A stretch of DNA of 64,000 bases. It comes from Hydnum rufescens UP504 (taxonomy: Eukaryota > Basidiomycota > Agaricomycetes > Cantharellales > Hydnaceae). The DNA is taken from NCBI GenBank assembly GCA_014904985.1, contig MU128948.1:149174-213173 (forward strand). The letters are read 5' to 3'. The first letter of the stretch is position 1. Each line of letters begins with the position of its first letter. Positions 36,801-47,720 of this stretch are shown piece after piece. Both the position numbers and the translations under genes were made by a program. Under the pieces are notes generated by a model, which saw nothing but the letters and a program-made list of their open reading frames with translations, ran no database searches and was not told where the DNA came from.

Positions 36801-39033
36801 GATGGCTGTTGACCTTGTTGAGCTGCAACATGATGCAATGCAATTCATCTCCATGTTTGCAACTGCCATCTCAACAAGTACACCTCACATCTACCTCTCT
36901 GGCCTGACATTTACTCCCACATCATCCCTCCTATATCAGAGGTGGAACAGTCAATTTCCCAGAGTTGCCAAACTTACTTGTGGACACCTTCAACACTGGC
37001 CAAAGATTGTGTTGATGTTAGAAGGGCATTATGGTCCTGTCCTATCTGTTGCTTTCTCACCTGATGGCAAGAGGATTGCCTCTGGCTCCTGGGATCACAC
37101 CATAAAGCTCTGGAATGCAGAGACAGGTGTGAGCATTGGCCTGCCAATGAAGGGACATGATGCTGGCATTGTGTCCATTGCTTTCTCACCTGATGGCAAA
37201 CAGATTGCTTCTGGCTCTGAAGATGGCACCATCCAACTCTGGAATGTGGAGACAGGTGTGAGCATTGGCCAGCCAATGGAGGGACATGATGGACCCATCT
37301 GTTCTGTTGCTTTCTCACCTAATGGCAAGCAGATTGCTTCTGGCTCCAAGGACAGGACCATCCAACTCTGGAATGTTGAGACAGGTGTGGGCATTGGCCA
37401 GCCAATGGAGGGGCATGATGGTGCCATCCAATCCATTGCTTTCTCACCCAATGGCAAACAAATTGCTTCTGGCTCTGAGGATGGCACCATCCAACTCTGG
37501 GATGTGGAGACAGGTGTAAGTATTGGACAGCCAATGGAGGGGCATGATATCACAATCTGGTCTGTTGCCTTCTCCCCTGATGGCAAGCAGATTGCTTCTG
37601 GCTCTTGGGACAGTACCATCAGACTCTGGAATGTGGAGACAGGTGTGAGCATTGGCCTCCCAATGAAGGGCCATGATGAGGCTATTCAGTCCATTGCTTT
37701 CTCACCTGATGGCAAGAAGATTGCCTCTGGCTCCTGGGATACAACCATACAACTTTGGAATGTGGAGACAGGGGCCAGCATTGGTCCACCAATGAAGGGG
37801 CACAAGAGCACCATTGCATCCATTGCTTTCTCACCTGATGGCAAGAGGCTTGCCTCTGGCTCCTGGGATACAACCATACAACTTTGGAATGTGGAGATGG
37901 GTGTGGGCATCAATGAGTCAATTAGTGACAACATCAATTCTGTTGCTTTCTCACCTGATGGCAAGTGGTTGGCTTCTGGTTGCTGGGATGGAACCCTACA
38001 ACTCTGGAATGTGGAGACAGGTATGACCATTGGCCTGCCAATGAAAGGGCATGGTGCTTGCATTGAGTCCATTGCTTTCTCACCTGATGGCACAAAGATT
38101 GCCTCTGGCTCTTGGGATAAAACCATACAACTTTGGGATGTGGAGACAGGTGCCAGCATTGGTCAGCCAATGGGGGGGCATTGTGAAGAAGTCCAATCTA
38201 TTGCTTTCTCACCTGATGGAAAGCAGATTGCTTCTGGCTCTTGGGATAAGACCATATGGCTCTGGAATGCAGAGACAGGCATTGGCCACCCAATGGGGGA
38301 GCATGATGGAAAGTCCTTGTCCCTTGCTTTTTCACCTGATGGGAAGCAGATTGCTTCTACCTCTGAGGAGAGGACCATCCAACTCTGGAATGTGGAGACA
38401 GGTGTGAGCATTGACCAGCCAATGAAGAGACATAGTGATCCCATCCAATCCATTGCTTTCTCACCTGATGGCAGGAAAATTGCTTTGGGCTTCTGGGACA
38501 AGAGCATACAACTCTGGAATGTGGAGACAGGCACAAGCATTGGTCAGCCAATGAAGGGGCATGATAGTGTCTTGTTCATTGCTTTCTCACCTGATGGGAA
38601 GCAGATTGCTTCCAGCCCCTTGGACAAGACCATACAACTCTGGAATGTGGAGACAGGTGCAAGTATTGGCCAGCCAAGTAGGGTGTATGGTAATGGCATC
38701 TGGTCCATTAGTTTCTGGCCTGATGGCAGCTGCATTGCTTCATCCTTCATGTGGCAATATGCCCAAATTTCATGGTTGCTGCCTGCACAACCCAAACACA
38801 GCCCCTCATACCCCACCCACCTATTCCCATTCCAGCCATCCCCCTTTCAAGTTGAGGATGGGTGGATTTTGGGACCCAGTGGTGAGCTTATTCTTTGGGT
38901 CCCTGCTGCCTACCATGCATCCCTTGAGCACCCTCACTGTCATCCCATGGGAAACCCAAACACTACCCAAATTGATTTTCAGCACCTAAAGTGTGGCAGG
39001 GAGTGGGCACAATGTCAAGTGCTGGAGAAGTAG
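33888..39033 (+). CDS. C2 / helical / NACHT / WD40 STAND protein (NLR-like)
   Basis: Exons after a poorly resolved start: 34097-34221, 34283-34548, 34604-34654, 34711-34909, 34966-35121, 35177-36735, 36802-39033, about 1530 aa plus the N-terminus. The intron at 34549-34603 is GC-AG; the rest are GT-AG and 53-66 nt. Order: a C2-like region ([27 protein letters not shown]), a helical domain like the MLKL-type N-terminus of such proteins ([17 protein letters not shown]), NACHT with Walker [10 protein letters not shown] at about 35374-35400 and a weak Walker B ([11 protein letters not shown], first Asp replaced by Asn), then 13 WD40 repeats plus a degenerate 14th and the usual C-terminal cap (DGWI, LWVP, W..C). 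Fungal STAND proteins sense non-self or stress and signal through the N-terminus. The first C2 strand (WTPFAKVRL) is in a different frame near 33985, so the 5' end is uncertain or broken. Confidence 0.8.
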
Positions 39034-39783
39034 AAGATGTTTGTGGTTTTGGGGAGTTGTAACATTCAAATACCATTGGCATTCTACTGATAATTTCCCA
39101 TTTTGGAAACAACCACCACAATCACCAAATGCTATTTTACTCATCTTTTGTTTGCTTCATCTGCTGTGAACATACTCATGATAGCCAGATAGTAGGTAGA
39201 CATCAAAGCTACAATACCTTATGAAAGCCAAGTTCATTCACTTCAGAAAATGAAAGATAAAATGAAATATTGTACATCATTTCAGCTTGCCATCCCCACA
39301 TCTAGGCAGGAACATCAGCCTCTATATAGAGGCTGGGATTGCTTTGTATGGACATAACATAGTACCCAATTATATTGGCTATTGCCATCCAAATGTATGG
39401 CAGTTAAGGTCCCAAATAAATCACCTGATTCTTATGGGTAACCCAATTGGGCCATGGTGATGGAAAAATGGCAGTAAATGACTGGCTCTGGATATCTTTC
39501 ATATTCTTTCTACCATAGGGTGATGTTTGGGACAGTCAGTCTTCACCCCAGTCATTTCCATCTCCCTATGACCTCATCCTCACAAATCATGTGATTTATT
39601 TGGTGCCTTAACAAACAATACAATTTGGTACCCACCTCCATCTATTCAAAGGGGTCCCAGACTACCCCACATCCTCTTCCTGCCTCTCAATCCCATGGTT
39701 AGCCAACAACACATCAACTCCACTGGCTTGTATATCTTCACAAGCAGTTGCTTTGTCATTGGATCAGGTGTGAGAGTTGAGAA
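36540..39783. other. CpG-free block
   Basis: Reading every line, including line joins, I find no CG dinucleotide between the last one at 36538-36539 and the next at about 39783-39784. The block spans the end of the NACHT exon, the whole WD40 exon and about 750 bp of downstream DNA. CpG is common on both sides. TG and CA dinucleotides are abundant, and all arginines inside use AGA/AGG. Confidence 0.9.
37021..38730 (+). repeat. 129-bp WD40 tandem repeats (13 plus one degenerate)
   Basis: Each unit is 43 codons with the pattern [33 protein letters not shown]. Most units are full length; unit 8 lacks the GH pair, unit 10 is shorter, and the last (from about 38680) has lost the WD core. Units are very similar at the DNA level, with stretches such as ATTGCTTTCTCACCTGATGG recurring exactly, which is typical of WD40 arrays that exchange repeats. 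Confidence 0.85.
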
Positions 39784-40294
39784 TCGAGAATTCCACTGGA
39801 CAGCAAGAACAGAACATATGTCTCTTACCCTCCAGGATGTACATAGTGAGGGCTGGCAATGTTCCCTGGGAAAAGTTTTTCCGTAAGGTCAAAAAGATGC
39901 AAGCAATTGGTTACTCCTGATGTGGCCTGTGAACAACGATGTAGTCGGAGACAGAGCATCATGCAGAGAAGATAAATGCAAGGTGCCTCGACTGTACCGG
40001 ATGGTGCCAGCGAGTCTGGCGAGTCCCAATCCCAGATGATCAGTGTTTATCAATGCAGTTCGCAGCCAAACGGGCTTGTAGCAACTTCCAAGAGGAGACT
40101 TTCAACTTGGACAAGTCACAAGAAGTCACAAAGCGTCCGAGTCAGTCGCCCGACATGGGTCGAGTCGCAGCAACATTCTTGCAACCGAATATAGGGAGGC
40201 GTACGTATAAATTCTTGATTCTCACACCCTGGTGATTCTATGTGACCCTCATACCCTTATACGTAACATTTGTATGATCGGTTCAAACCTCCCC
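39034..40294. other. Downstream region of the STAND gene and return to AF1 spacer
   Basis: From 39034 to about 39783 the DNA is unique, AT-rich and CpG-free, with no supported gene. From about 39815 (ATGTCTCTTACCCTCCAGG) the common AF1 spacer resumes and runs to the promoter of copy H. Confidence 0.55.
40113..40212 (+). promoter_or_regulatory. Putative AF1 promoter, copy H
   Basis: AAGTCACAAGAAGTCACAA at 40113-40131, GCAACCGAATATAGGGAGG near 40182 and the TATA-like GTATAAATT at 40205-40213, followed by the TCTTGATT stretch shared with copy J. Confidence 0.5.
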
Positions 40295-41498
40295 ATGAAA
40301 ACAGTGCCTACCTCACCACGGGCTCAAACCTGGAAGAAAGCCGGTCTTGGTGAACCCGCTACAGGTGTCTCTATACTCGAAAATCTTTGTATAGCCCCTA
40401 ACTCGAGGCCTCTCTCTAGAAGAGGTGCGATGTGGGACTTGAATCATTCACTGTTTCGGATTTCATCGAGTTCTCGAAAAGTACTTGTATGTCAAAGCAC
40501 TAGGATCTGCTCAGGAACAATTATTGGATACTCAGTTCGAGCATATCAGCCCTGACCATGTTCCATTACTTCCAACACGAATTGGATCTGGCGAGTCCCA
40601 CGGAGTTGGTGGCTATCTACTCAGGTGGACCGATTCGGTCCACAGCTGTGCAATTTTCTCGGTGCCAAATCGGTTTTCTAGTTGGTCAGAGGAGGACAAA
40701 TATCGTCGTAGGTCGGAGATCCTGGGTGGGCATGAGTCCGCTAAGAGCCGCACTGAAATACCTTCCTTTGGTGAGTCGGAAGTGCATCACGCAGGATGCA
40801 AATTGTACATTGCATCCTGACCGAGCAGGCTTTGGGTTCCTTTTGAGTAGCTGCGCCACTTCATCGACGTCTCCCGCGGATTTCGCAAAGCAGCCGGATG
40901 GCATGTTGCTCTTCATCTGTGTACGGCTTGTTCTTTTGATATCCGGTTGAGGGACGCAAAGGGAGGAAGACCCAAGCCTGAGAGATGACTTTCATTGGGT
41001 CATCGATGAGTTTTCTTCGCTACCCTCGTATGAACCGTTTTTCGTCCATGTTGTGTCGGGGGACAATCATTGAGCTTGATTTTCCTTCATAGACATCGCA
41101 TTCTGAGGCCAGGTATTGGAGCGGGATATACGATCGCTATGGCCTCCGTTTATTCCCCCAGCGTGACTTTCGGTGGAATGTATACATTCCGGGTTTGCGC
41201 ATCGAATTCGTGCGAGAGCAGATTATTGCATGCATCCCCCAATACACCGAGTATTTGGAAACGGGGAATCAGTAAGTCATGGCCCCCTTTTGGGCCACTT
41301 GAGCACAGCTAAAGCCCGAGGTCTGCCAGTTCAAACGACTCGGATCTCCAATCATTTTGCCTTTTGTCGCTAATGTCATCCGGTCCCAGGGGAAACTGGA
41401 AGAACTTATTCGGGTGGATATCCTTTCTGTTGTGGTTAGGATCTTCCGCGATCGCCAGTATGTCTATCTTCGTTCAATCTTTAATTTCTCGGTCTAAT
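40295..41498 (+). pseudogene. AF1 copy H, exon 3 and exons 8-13 deleted
   Basis: Exon 2 (GTTTCGGATTTCATCGAG) runs to its donor GTATGT, which is joined directly to CAAAGCAC at the start of exon 4 near 40495. All of exon 3, with the PFYHQF domain, is missing. Exon 4 opens CAC TAG, a stop in the YDLLRNNCW motif. Exons 4-7 are otherwise recognisable (DLASPTELVAIYSG; HPDRAGFGFLLSSCA needs a shifted frame). The copy breaks in exon 8 near 41499 and joins the sequence that normally follows the gene (TCTTGTAATATTACGG). The closest relative is copy D. Confidence 0.7.
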
Positions 41499-41793
41499 CG
41501 TCTTGTAATATTACGGTACGTCTGGTCCCGTTCGCATGGATCCAGTTTAGTCCTCAGCAGCCAAGAATAGGAATTCTAGACTTGGTATTCTCCTTTTGTA
41601 ATGCGAATGTTTGGTTACCTTGCTTGCAGGGTCACACCCACCCCGAGTATTATCTAATTATTGTGCAGATTCGAGAATTCTGATCGGCTCCCCTGTGTGA
41701 TTGCATTTCCTAAGCACAGGCACCATCAAATGATTGCTCCAATTACCATAGACACGTATAAAAATCCAACCTCCACTGATGATGTTCTGAACA
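41499..41793 (+). promoter_or_regulatory. 5' region of AF2 copy 2
   Basis: Nearly identical to 18646-18929 and 47430-47720. GTATAAAAATCC at about 41756-41767 is a plausible TATA box about 30 bp before the ATG. Confidence 0.45.
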
Positions 41794-42986
41794 ATGCCTC
41801 CAAAGACACGCTCTCAACAACTAGCCTCACAAGAGATAGCGCCCCAAGAACAGCATTCACCAAAGTTTCCTTCGAACGACGATCTCCGGACCCGTATTAA
41901 GGGGCTATACCTCGGAACCCCACGGATCTGCGACCAGGTTGTATGGACCTGGAACGCGGACTTCAATGGCCGTGTCCTGTCCCTAAAGACAACCAACACT
42001 CCAGCCATCCTCCACGGCATTTTCTTGATCTCAAACCACTCTTTTTATTTGACTCCAGATGGCGGTTTCGACAAGAACATGAAACCCCCCTACGCAGCCG
42101 CCTGGTCCAATGAAGAGACGATGGGAAAACAAAATGCGTGGGCTCATTTATGCCAAGTCCCTATCACCGGACTTCTGGGCCACAATGATTTTAAGACGTA
42201 CCGCAACAACCTCCAGGAGGTCGAGGATCTGAAAAAACCACGATCGAACGAAGATTACTTAATCACATCTACAAACAACAACCAACCTTCGTTACGATTA
42301 ACGCACAAGATGTTTTGGGTGCGTACTCACAACCCCTTGTCTTACGTGTACCAATAAAACATGGCACTACAGCCAAAGACGAAGGGTGCCGCCGAAGAAA
42401 CTGGACATACCAATGCAAATAACGAAGGTAAGTTTTGGGCTACAGAACACAATAACTCACAATCAGCCAACCATCTTTATAAGGAGAAGCAACATCCAAC
42501 GATAATTCGGGAAGTGACACAGCCTCCGAGTCGCAATCAGGTAGGCCTCGAAACAAATCCATAAGAAATCCATTAAACACAACATTACTGTAAGTGACAG
42601 AGAACCCCCTGCCGCCAGAGTTCTCGCTCACAAAATGGCCTGTGTCCGAACCCAATAAAATCGTGATCAAGGATATGGTCGACTCCGGAAAATGGGAAAC
42701 AAATCCACTTCCTCTTTTCGTAGAGGACGGTGGCGACATTGTGCCTCCTTCGCAATACGAGTCGATTCTCCCAGGTGCGATCGCGCAAATCGCGTTCATT
42801 CCGAAACACGTTCGAGTCACGGAGGGGAATGCATTTAAGATGGTATTCACCACGATTATACAAGAAATTATTGTCTTGAAGAAAGGAGACCCAGTCCAGG
42901 CCCCAATGCCTCGGACGCCGACAACGAGGCGCACCCTGCCTAGGGCTCCCTCATTCTCACCCAGGAAGCAAGCGGTAAAGACTTAG
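41794..42986 (+). CDS. AF2 copy 2: intact four-exon gene of unknown function
   Basis: Exons 41794-42318, 42373-42427, 42484-42540 and 42595-42986 join in phase to 342 aa. Intron 1 (54 nt, donor GTGCGT) removes an in-frame TAA that all three copies carry after SYVYQ. Introns 2 and 3 (56 and 54 nt) end in AAG. The N-terminus (MPPKTRSQQLASQE) is polar; the core holds LYLGTPRICDQVVWTWN, ILHGIFLISNHSFYL, PDGGFD and ETMGKQNAWAHL; a second segment has WPVSEPNKIVIKDMVDSGKW and SQYESILPGAIAQIAF; the tail is basic and proline-rich (RRTLPRAPSFSPRKQ), perhaps a nuclear signal. There is no signal peptide or membrane span. I recognise no family. The gene lies head-to-tail between AF1 copies H and I and has a TATA box of its own. 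Confidence 0.7.
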
Positions 42987-44598
42987 GGCTCGGACAGGTA
43001 ATATGAATAACAACAATTCACAATTTATCGTGCTAAAAATATCCCCACCTCACAGAAACCGTGTTACTGTAAATCAATACTGGCACCAGATGTCAACCTG
43101 TACCTCCATAAACAGCCATATTACTGTAAACACACTACCGTTTGAAAAATGTCTCGCAAATGAATATGAAATCACCCAAGCAAGGTCATTGGCCCCACTG
43201 GTATCCCCTCTATCTAGTGGGAAATACGAGTGTAATTGCGTAATTATGTACACCTCTTAGTCTCCTGCCGGGATGTAGATAGCGGGGCGGGCCTGGCAAT
43301 GCCTTGCGTGTCACTGGTCCTGGTCCGTGATATGTGGGTCGATTCGTGGCGGAATAGCTTACACATGTCTTGTCGAATGCGCACAGCCCGGCTCTAATGT
43401 AACAGAGGGCTCTGAAGTTTGACTGGTGCCGTGGTGGCTGGGGTTAAATTACTAGATTGGACCGAGCGCCCTTCAGTCCATATTACTAGTGCTAGGATTG
43501 GCTCCAACGACTTGAAGGCACGCTGGGCAGATGTAATAGTGGCTATGTAAAAATTACGGAAGAAAGAATGGAACAACGCCACTTAGCCCGGCCACGCCCC
43601 TGGGAAACATTTCGGTAAGACGCAAATGGAGCGGGTTACTCCTGATGTGGCCTGAGACAGAGCATCGTGCAGGGAAGATAATTACGAAGCGTACTGGATG
43701 GTGCCGACAAGTCCGCCGAATGCCGTTCCCTCCGCTTAGTCGTGAGAACCCTCCTGTCTAGGATTGTGGGTTGGACATACACTGGCTTCCACCTGCGGCA
43801 AAACCACACATCAGCCAATTCTCGCATCACTCAGTTCTCACTCGGGCCGAACCTGAGCATACAAGACTGGTTTGGGGTGATTACTGTAAGTAATGTTGAG
43901 GATCAGGCACTCCAAACACCGGCACCTCCGATTGGCACCTTGAGTGGCATCCCTCAGCGGCTCGCCGCAAGAACAATAGTTTTCTGTTTCCCTCGCCACA
44001 CGGCCTCTTGTACATATACGACAGACAACCCCAGAGTGTAATAACAACCGCGATAACCCGCTGCGGTTTGTCGCACTATAGACTTTACAGGCAACCCCCT
44101 CGCTAGTGGTGCGGTTTGGGCTGAAGGTATCACAAAGTTCGAGTATGGAGAAGTCACAGGAAGTCGTAAAGCGTACCGCCGGAAGTTGCCAGTCACTCCA
44201 AGCCGAATAGAGTCCCCATTTTCTCATCCTACTGTCAACGCTTGTATTTTGGTACAGTAGACCGTTCTCAGCGCGTTCCACGTCTACGTGGGACAGAAGT
44301 TCATCACACACACACTCTCATGCCAAGTCGACTTCCGGCAACATTCCTGCAACCGAATATCGGGAACTCTATAAGGGCCTGAACGGTTGAAAGAATTTGC
44401 TAGATCCTACCATTAACAAGGTCCAGATCCCTTTTTATACCCAAGAATTTTGAAGAATCTGGACCTTCGCAGTAGTAGAATCTGGTGAACGAATGGGGAT
44501 TCTTTCACCCGTTCAAGGCCTTAGAGCATTTATATGATCAGTGAAAGCCTCCACATCAAAGCAGCACCTGCCCCTGCTTCCCTACTGACATCTCTCCC
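42987..44598. repeat. Inter-copy spacer AF2-I
   Basis: Very similar to 20130-21895 and to much of 49310-50860. No gene supported. AAGTCACAGGAAGTCG at 44151-44166 and CTCTATAAGG near 44368 form the promoter of copy I. Confidence 0.5.
44377..44520. mobile_element. MITE-like inverted-repeat insert in the 5' region, copy 3
   Basis: Close copy of 21675-21818, with ends GGCCTGAACGGTTGAAAG and TTTCACCCGTTCAAGGCC, inside a larger duplicated block shared by copies E and I. Confidence 0.45.
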
Positions 44599-47390
44599 AT
44601 GCAACTACACCCAGCCTCAGGTGTGGCGCCGACATGCTATTACAATGAGTTCCAAGTCCGGGAAAAGCTGCTTTTGGTGAAACCTCTACATGTATGTCGA
44701 ACTCGAAAATCTCGAGATAGAACTTCACTCAGCGAACCTTCCCTCTAGAAGATATACGATGTTGGAAGACTCGAATCATTCAGTGCTTCCGATTTCATAG
44801 ATTTCTCGAGAATTACTGGTATGCAGCCAACTCAAACCCAACTCGCTCCCTAATGTTTGGGAGTCCCACTTTCATATAGGTCTATATGCAGTCCTAGTTC
44901 AATGAGTGGCGCACTACCGACAGATTCGCTGGCCATTTTATCACCAATTTTCACGGTGATCACAACGGTTAAGATCCCGCCTTCGACTCTAAAGACGGAC
45001 ATATTTTTTCTTCAAACAAAGGAGGGACGAAATGTACTCCTGGATGATTTAGACCCCTGCGGCGAATGGGATATCGTTCAGGATCGATCGTACCAGTTAA
45101 ATAAAGTTGGAAAACGAGGATTCCAAAATTGCCATTCTAGCAGATTTCGACCGAATGGAAATTATACCGCCAGGAACGAAGCCCTTGGGAGGCTCCGAAG
45201 CTCGCGATTTCGAGTTGACATGGTGCCTTACGCGGAAGTCGGACCTGGAGCCCACCCGATTCTCCTTATGCGTTGGTGATATCTCCTTTGTCGCCAGATG
45301 GGTTTCCAAGGTAAACAAGGTAGGGCGTTGGCGGAATATCGCACCTCTATTGCTCAATTGATGGCCGGGAATATAGCGCTATGATCTGCTCAGGAACAAT
45401 TCCTGGATACTGAGTACGAGTATATCAGCCCTGACTCTGTGGCGTGGCTTCCAACACGAATTCGACCAAGCCAGCTCTGCGGAGTTGGTGGCCTCGCGCT
45501 CAGCGGGACGAATCCGATACATGGCTTCGAAGTTTTTCTCGGAAATAGCCTTTTGAATTGGGTGGAGGAAGACAACTATCGTCGTCAGGCAGAAGTTAGG
45601 GGCGAGCGTGAATCCGCCAAGGGTCGCACTGAAATACCCTTCCTTCGGTGAGTCGCAGGTGCCTGACGAAGGACGCGAATGACACGTGGGCAATAGGCCA
45701 TCCTGACCGGGCAAGCTTTGAGCTCCTTTTGGGTGCCTGCGCCACTTCCTGGAAATCTCCCGCGGGTTTCGCAAATCAACCAGATGAGGTGTTGTTTTTC
45801 ATCTACTTACGGCTTGCCCTTCTGCTATCCGATTGGAAGTAGCAAATAGAGGAAGATCCGAGCCTGAGAGACGACTTTCATCGGTTCATCGATGAGTTTT
45901 CTCGATCCCCTCGTATAAGCTGCTTTTAATGCATGTCATCTCGGGGGACGATCATTGAGCCTAATTTTGCTTCATAGACATCGCACTCTGAGGCCAGGTA
46001 TTAGTGCAGCATATACGACACTATGACCTTCATTTATTCCGCTAGCGTGTCTTTTGACGGGATGTACACGAATCCGGGCTTGCGCACCGAATCCGTAGGA
46101 AAGCAAGCTATCCCCCAATATATCGATTACATGAAAAGGGGGGGGGGATTAGTAAGTTGTGGCCCCTTTCTGGTCCACGTTACCACAGCTAAAGCGAGAT
46201 CTATCAGTTCAAATGACTCTGGTCTCCAAGGCATTTTGCCTCTCGTCGCTAATATGATCCTCTTCCAGGAGGAACTGCAGGAACTTATTCGGGTGGATAT
46301 CCTTTCTGTTTTGGTTAGGATCTTCCGCGATCAGCGGTATGTCTATACACACTATCTTCGTTCAATCTTTGATTTGTCGTTTTAGTCATTTAGCGCCCCT
46401 GACCCGGGGCAATTTTCACGCTGTATTGCTCCAATTCTGCTCTCATAATCCCGCCTCTCGAGAACACTTGTTGAAGAGCTGAAGAGCGACGCGTTATTGT
46501 ACGTGAGGGACATGCTGATGCGCAAGTGGGTTTCGCCGTCTATGGCGGAATGGGGAGTATCACTTACCTACTTCATCTTTGAATAGGCCTTAAGGCCCGA
46601 TCCTTCTCATTGCACTTTCTGCCCTTCAACAGTCGGACCGTGCTATCGAATTTTGCAACCAACTAATATCTTGCGGAGTACTGGTCCCCCTGGCTCGATG
46701 TTTCGCCTTAACGTCAGCATACACTCCCTGCGGCCTTACTCACAATCTCATCTCTACTGTCGTTCTCAGGAACTTTGACAATACACACCTGGCTGGTGTC
46801 ATGGATATATTCCATAGCACCCTTGGAAAAGGAGAGCATCCATTGGGAGGCCGATTCTCTCCTACCTGGCCCAATTATTCAGTCATCCGTATGCTGTGGC
46901 TCTAACGTGCTCAACACTGCCGTCTAATCCCTGCATCGAATATACTCACTCGAGTTCTCCCACATCTCCTCCGGTGTATGTGGCACAATCTTCAAATCTA
47001 TATGTACCCTCGGAAATGATGCGAAGGAGGTGGTGAATGCCGGGGCACTCCCTGGTCTTCGTCGTCAGGCACATCGTAACAGCTATGATGAAAAGTACGG
47101 GTCGTCTTCCTACAAGGGGTTCCTCCTCGGTTCTGATTGGAATTATTTAGTCACCAAGGATCGGAACACCTGCCATATGAGGGTCTGCTTGTGGCCATAG
47201 CAGCCAGCGATTCATCTCGTGCCGCAAAGGCAGCCAAAGCACGAAAGCGCTACTACCGAGGTTTCAAGGTTCAAACATGTGCGTGCGTCGATACGATGAA
47301 TGATGTCTCCCAGGAAGGGGGGTTTTATCTCACGCGTTATCCTGACATCGTTCACTTTTGGCAGTGAACGCACCCAGACCGACGATATGA
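44599..47390 (+). pseudogene. AF1 copy I, same lesions as copy E, mosaic
   Basis: Exon 3 has the same extra C (LDPCGEW, near 45055) and the same AAA-to-TAA change as copy E, so both descend from one already broken copy. A TAG also interrupts exon 5 (DWK then TAG, near 45841). From exon 6 on, the sequence resembles copy F (YSASVSFDGMYTNPG, with a longer G run near 46140). From exon 9 on it resembles copy D (LPFNSRTVL-type frame, CTCGGAAATGATGCGAAGGAGG). The C-terminal exon ends at TGA 47388-47390. Confidence 0.7.
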
Positions 47391-47720
47391 GGGAGGGCAC
47401 AGGCCATGATGACTAAGTCGAAGATCTAGAAGTCTTGTAATGTTACGGTATGTCTGGTCCCATGTGCGTGGATCCAGTCCGTTACTCACCAGCCAAGAGT
47501 AGGAATTCTAGACTTGGTATCCTCCTTTTGTAATGCGAATGTTTGGTTACCCTGCACGTCACTCCCACCCCGAATATTATCTAATCATCATGCAGATTCG
47601 AGGATTCTGATCGGCTCCCCCGTGTGATTGCACTTCCTAAGCACAGGCACCATCAAATGATCGCTTAGAACGCCATAGACATGTATAAAAACCCAGCCTC
47701 CACTGATGATGTTCTGAACA
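47391..47720 (+). promoter_or_regulatory. 5' region of AF2 copy 3
   Basis: Same block as before AF2 copies 1 and 2, with GTATAAAAACCC near 47683 as TATA-like element. Confidence 0.45.

Noticed and set aside
36730..36802. Stop codon between the NACHT and WD40 parts as evidence that the gene is split
   Set aside because: A 66-nt intron (36736-36801, GTAAGC to CAG) removes the stop and joins both parts in phase 0, giving the usual family sequence across the junction.
37021..38730. Regular 129-bp direct repeats as a CRISPR-like or satellite array
   Set aside because: The repeats are in-frame WD40 units of one exon, with no unique spacers, and this is a eukaryotic genome.
36974..38816. Long open frames on the minus strand and in other frames across the WD40 exon
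   Set aside because: They are shadows of the 129-bp WD40 repeat: a repeat of 43 codons without stops tends to be open in other frames too. The plus-strand frame has the WD40 pattern and the C-terminal cap.
42340..42372. TAA after SYVYQ in AF2 as a readthrough or recoded stop shared by all three copies
   Set aside because: A 54-nt intron with donor GTGCGT and a CAG acceptor covers it and keeps phase in all three copies, which is simpler than recoding.
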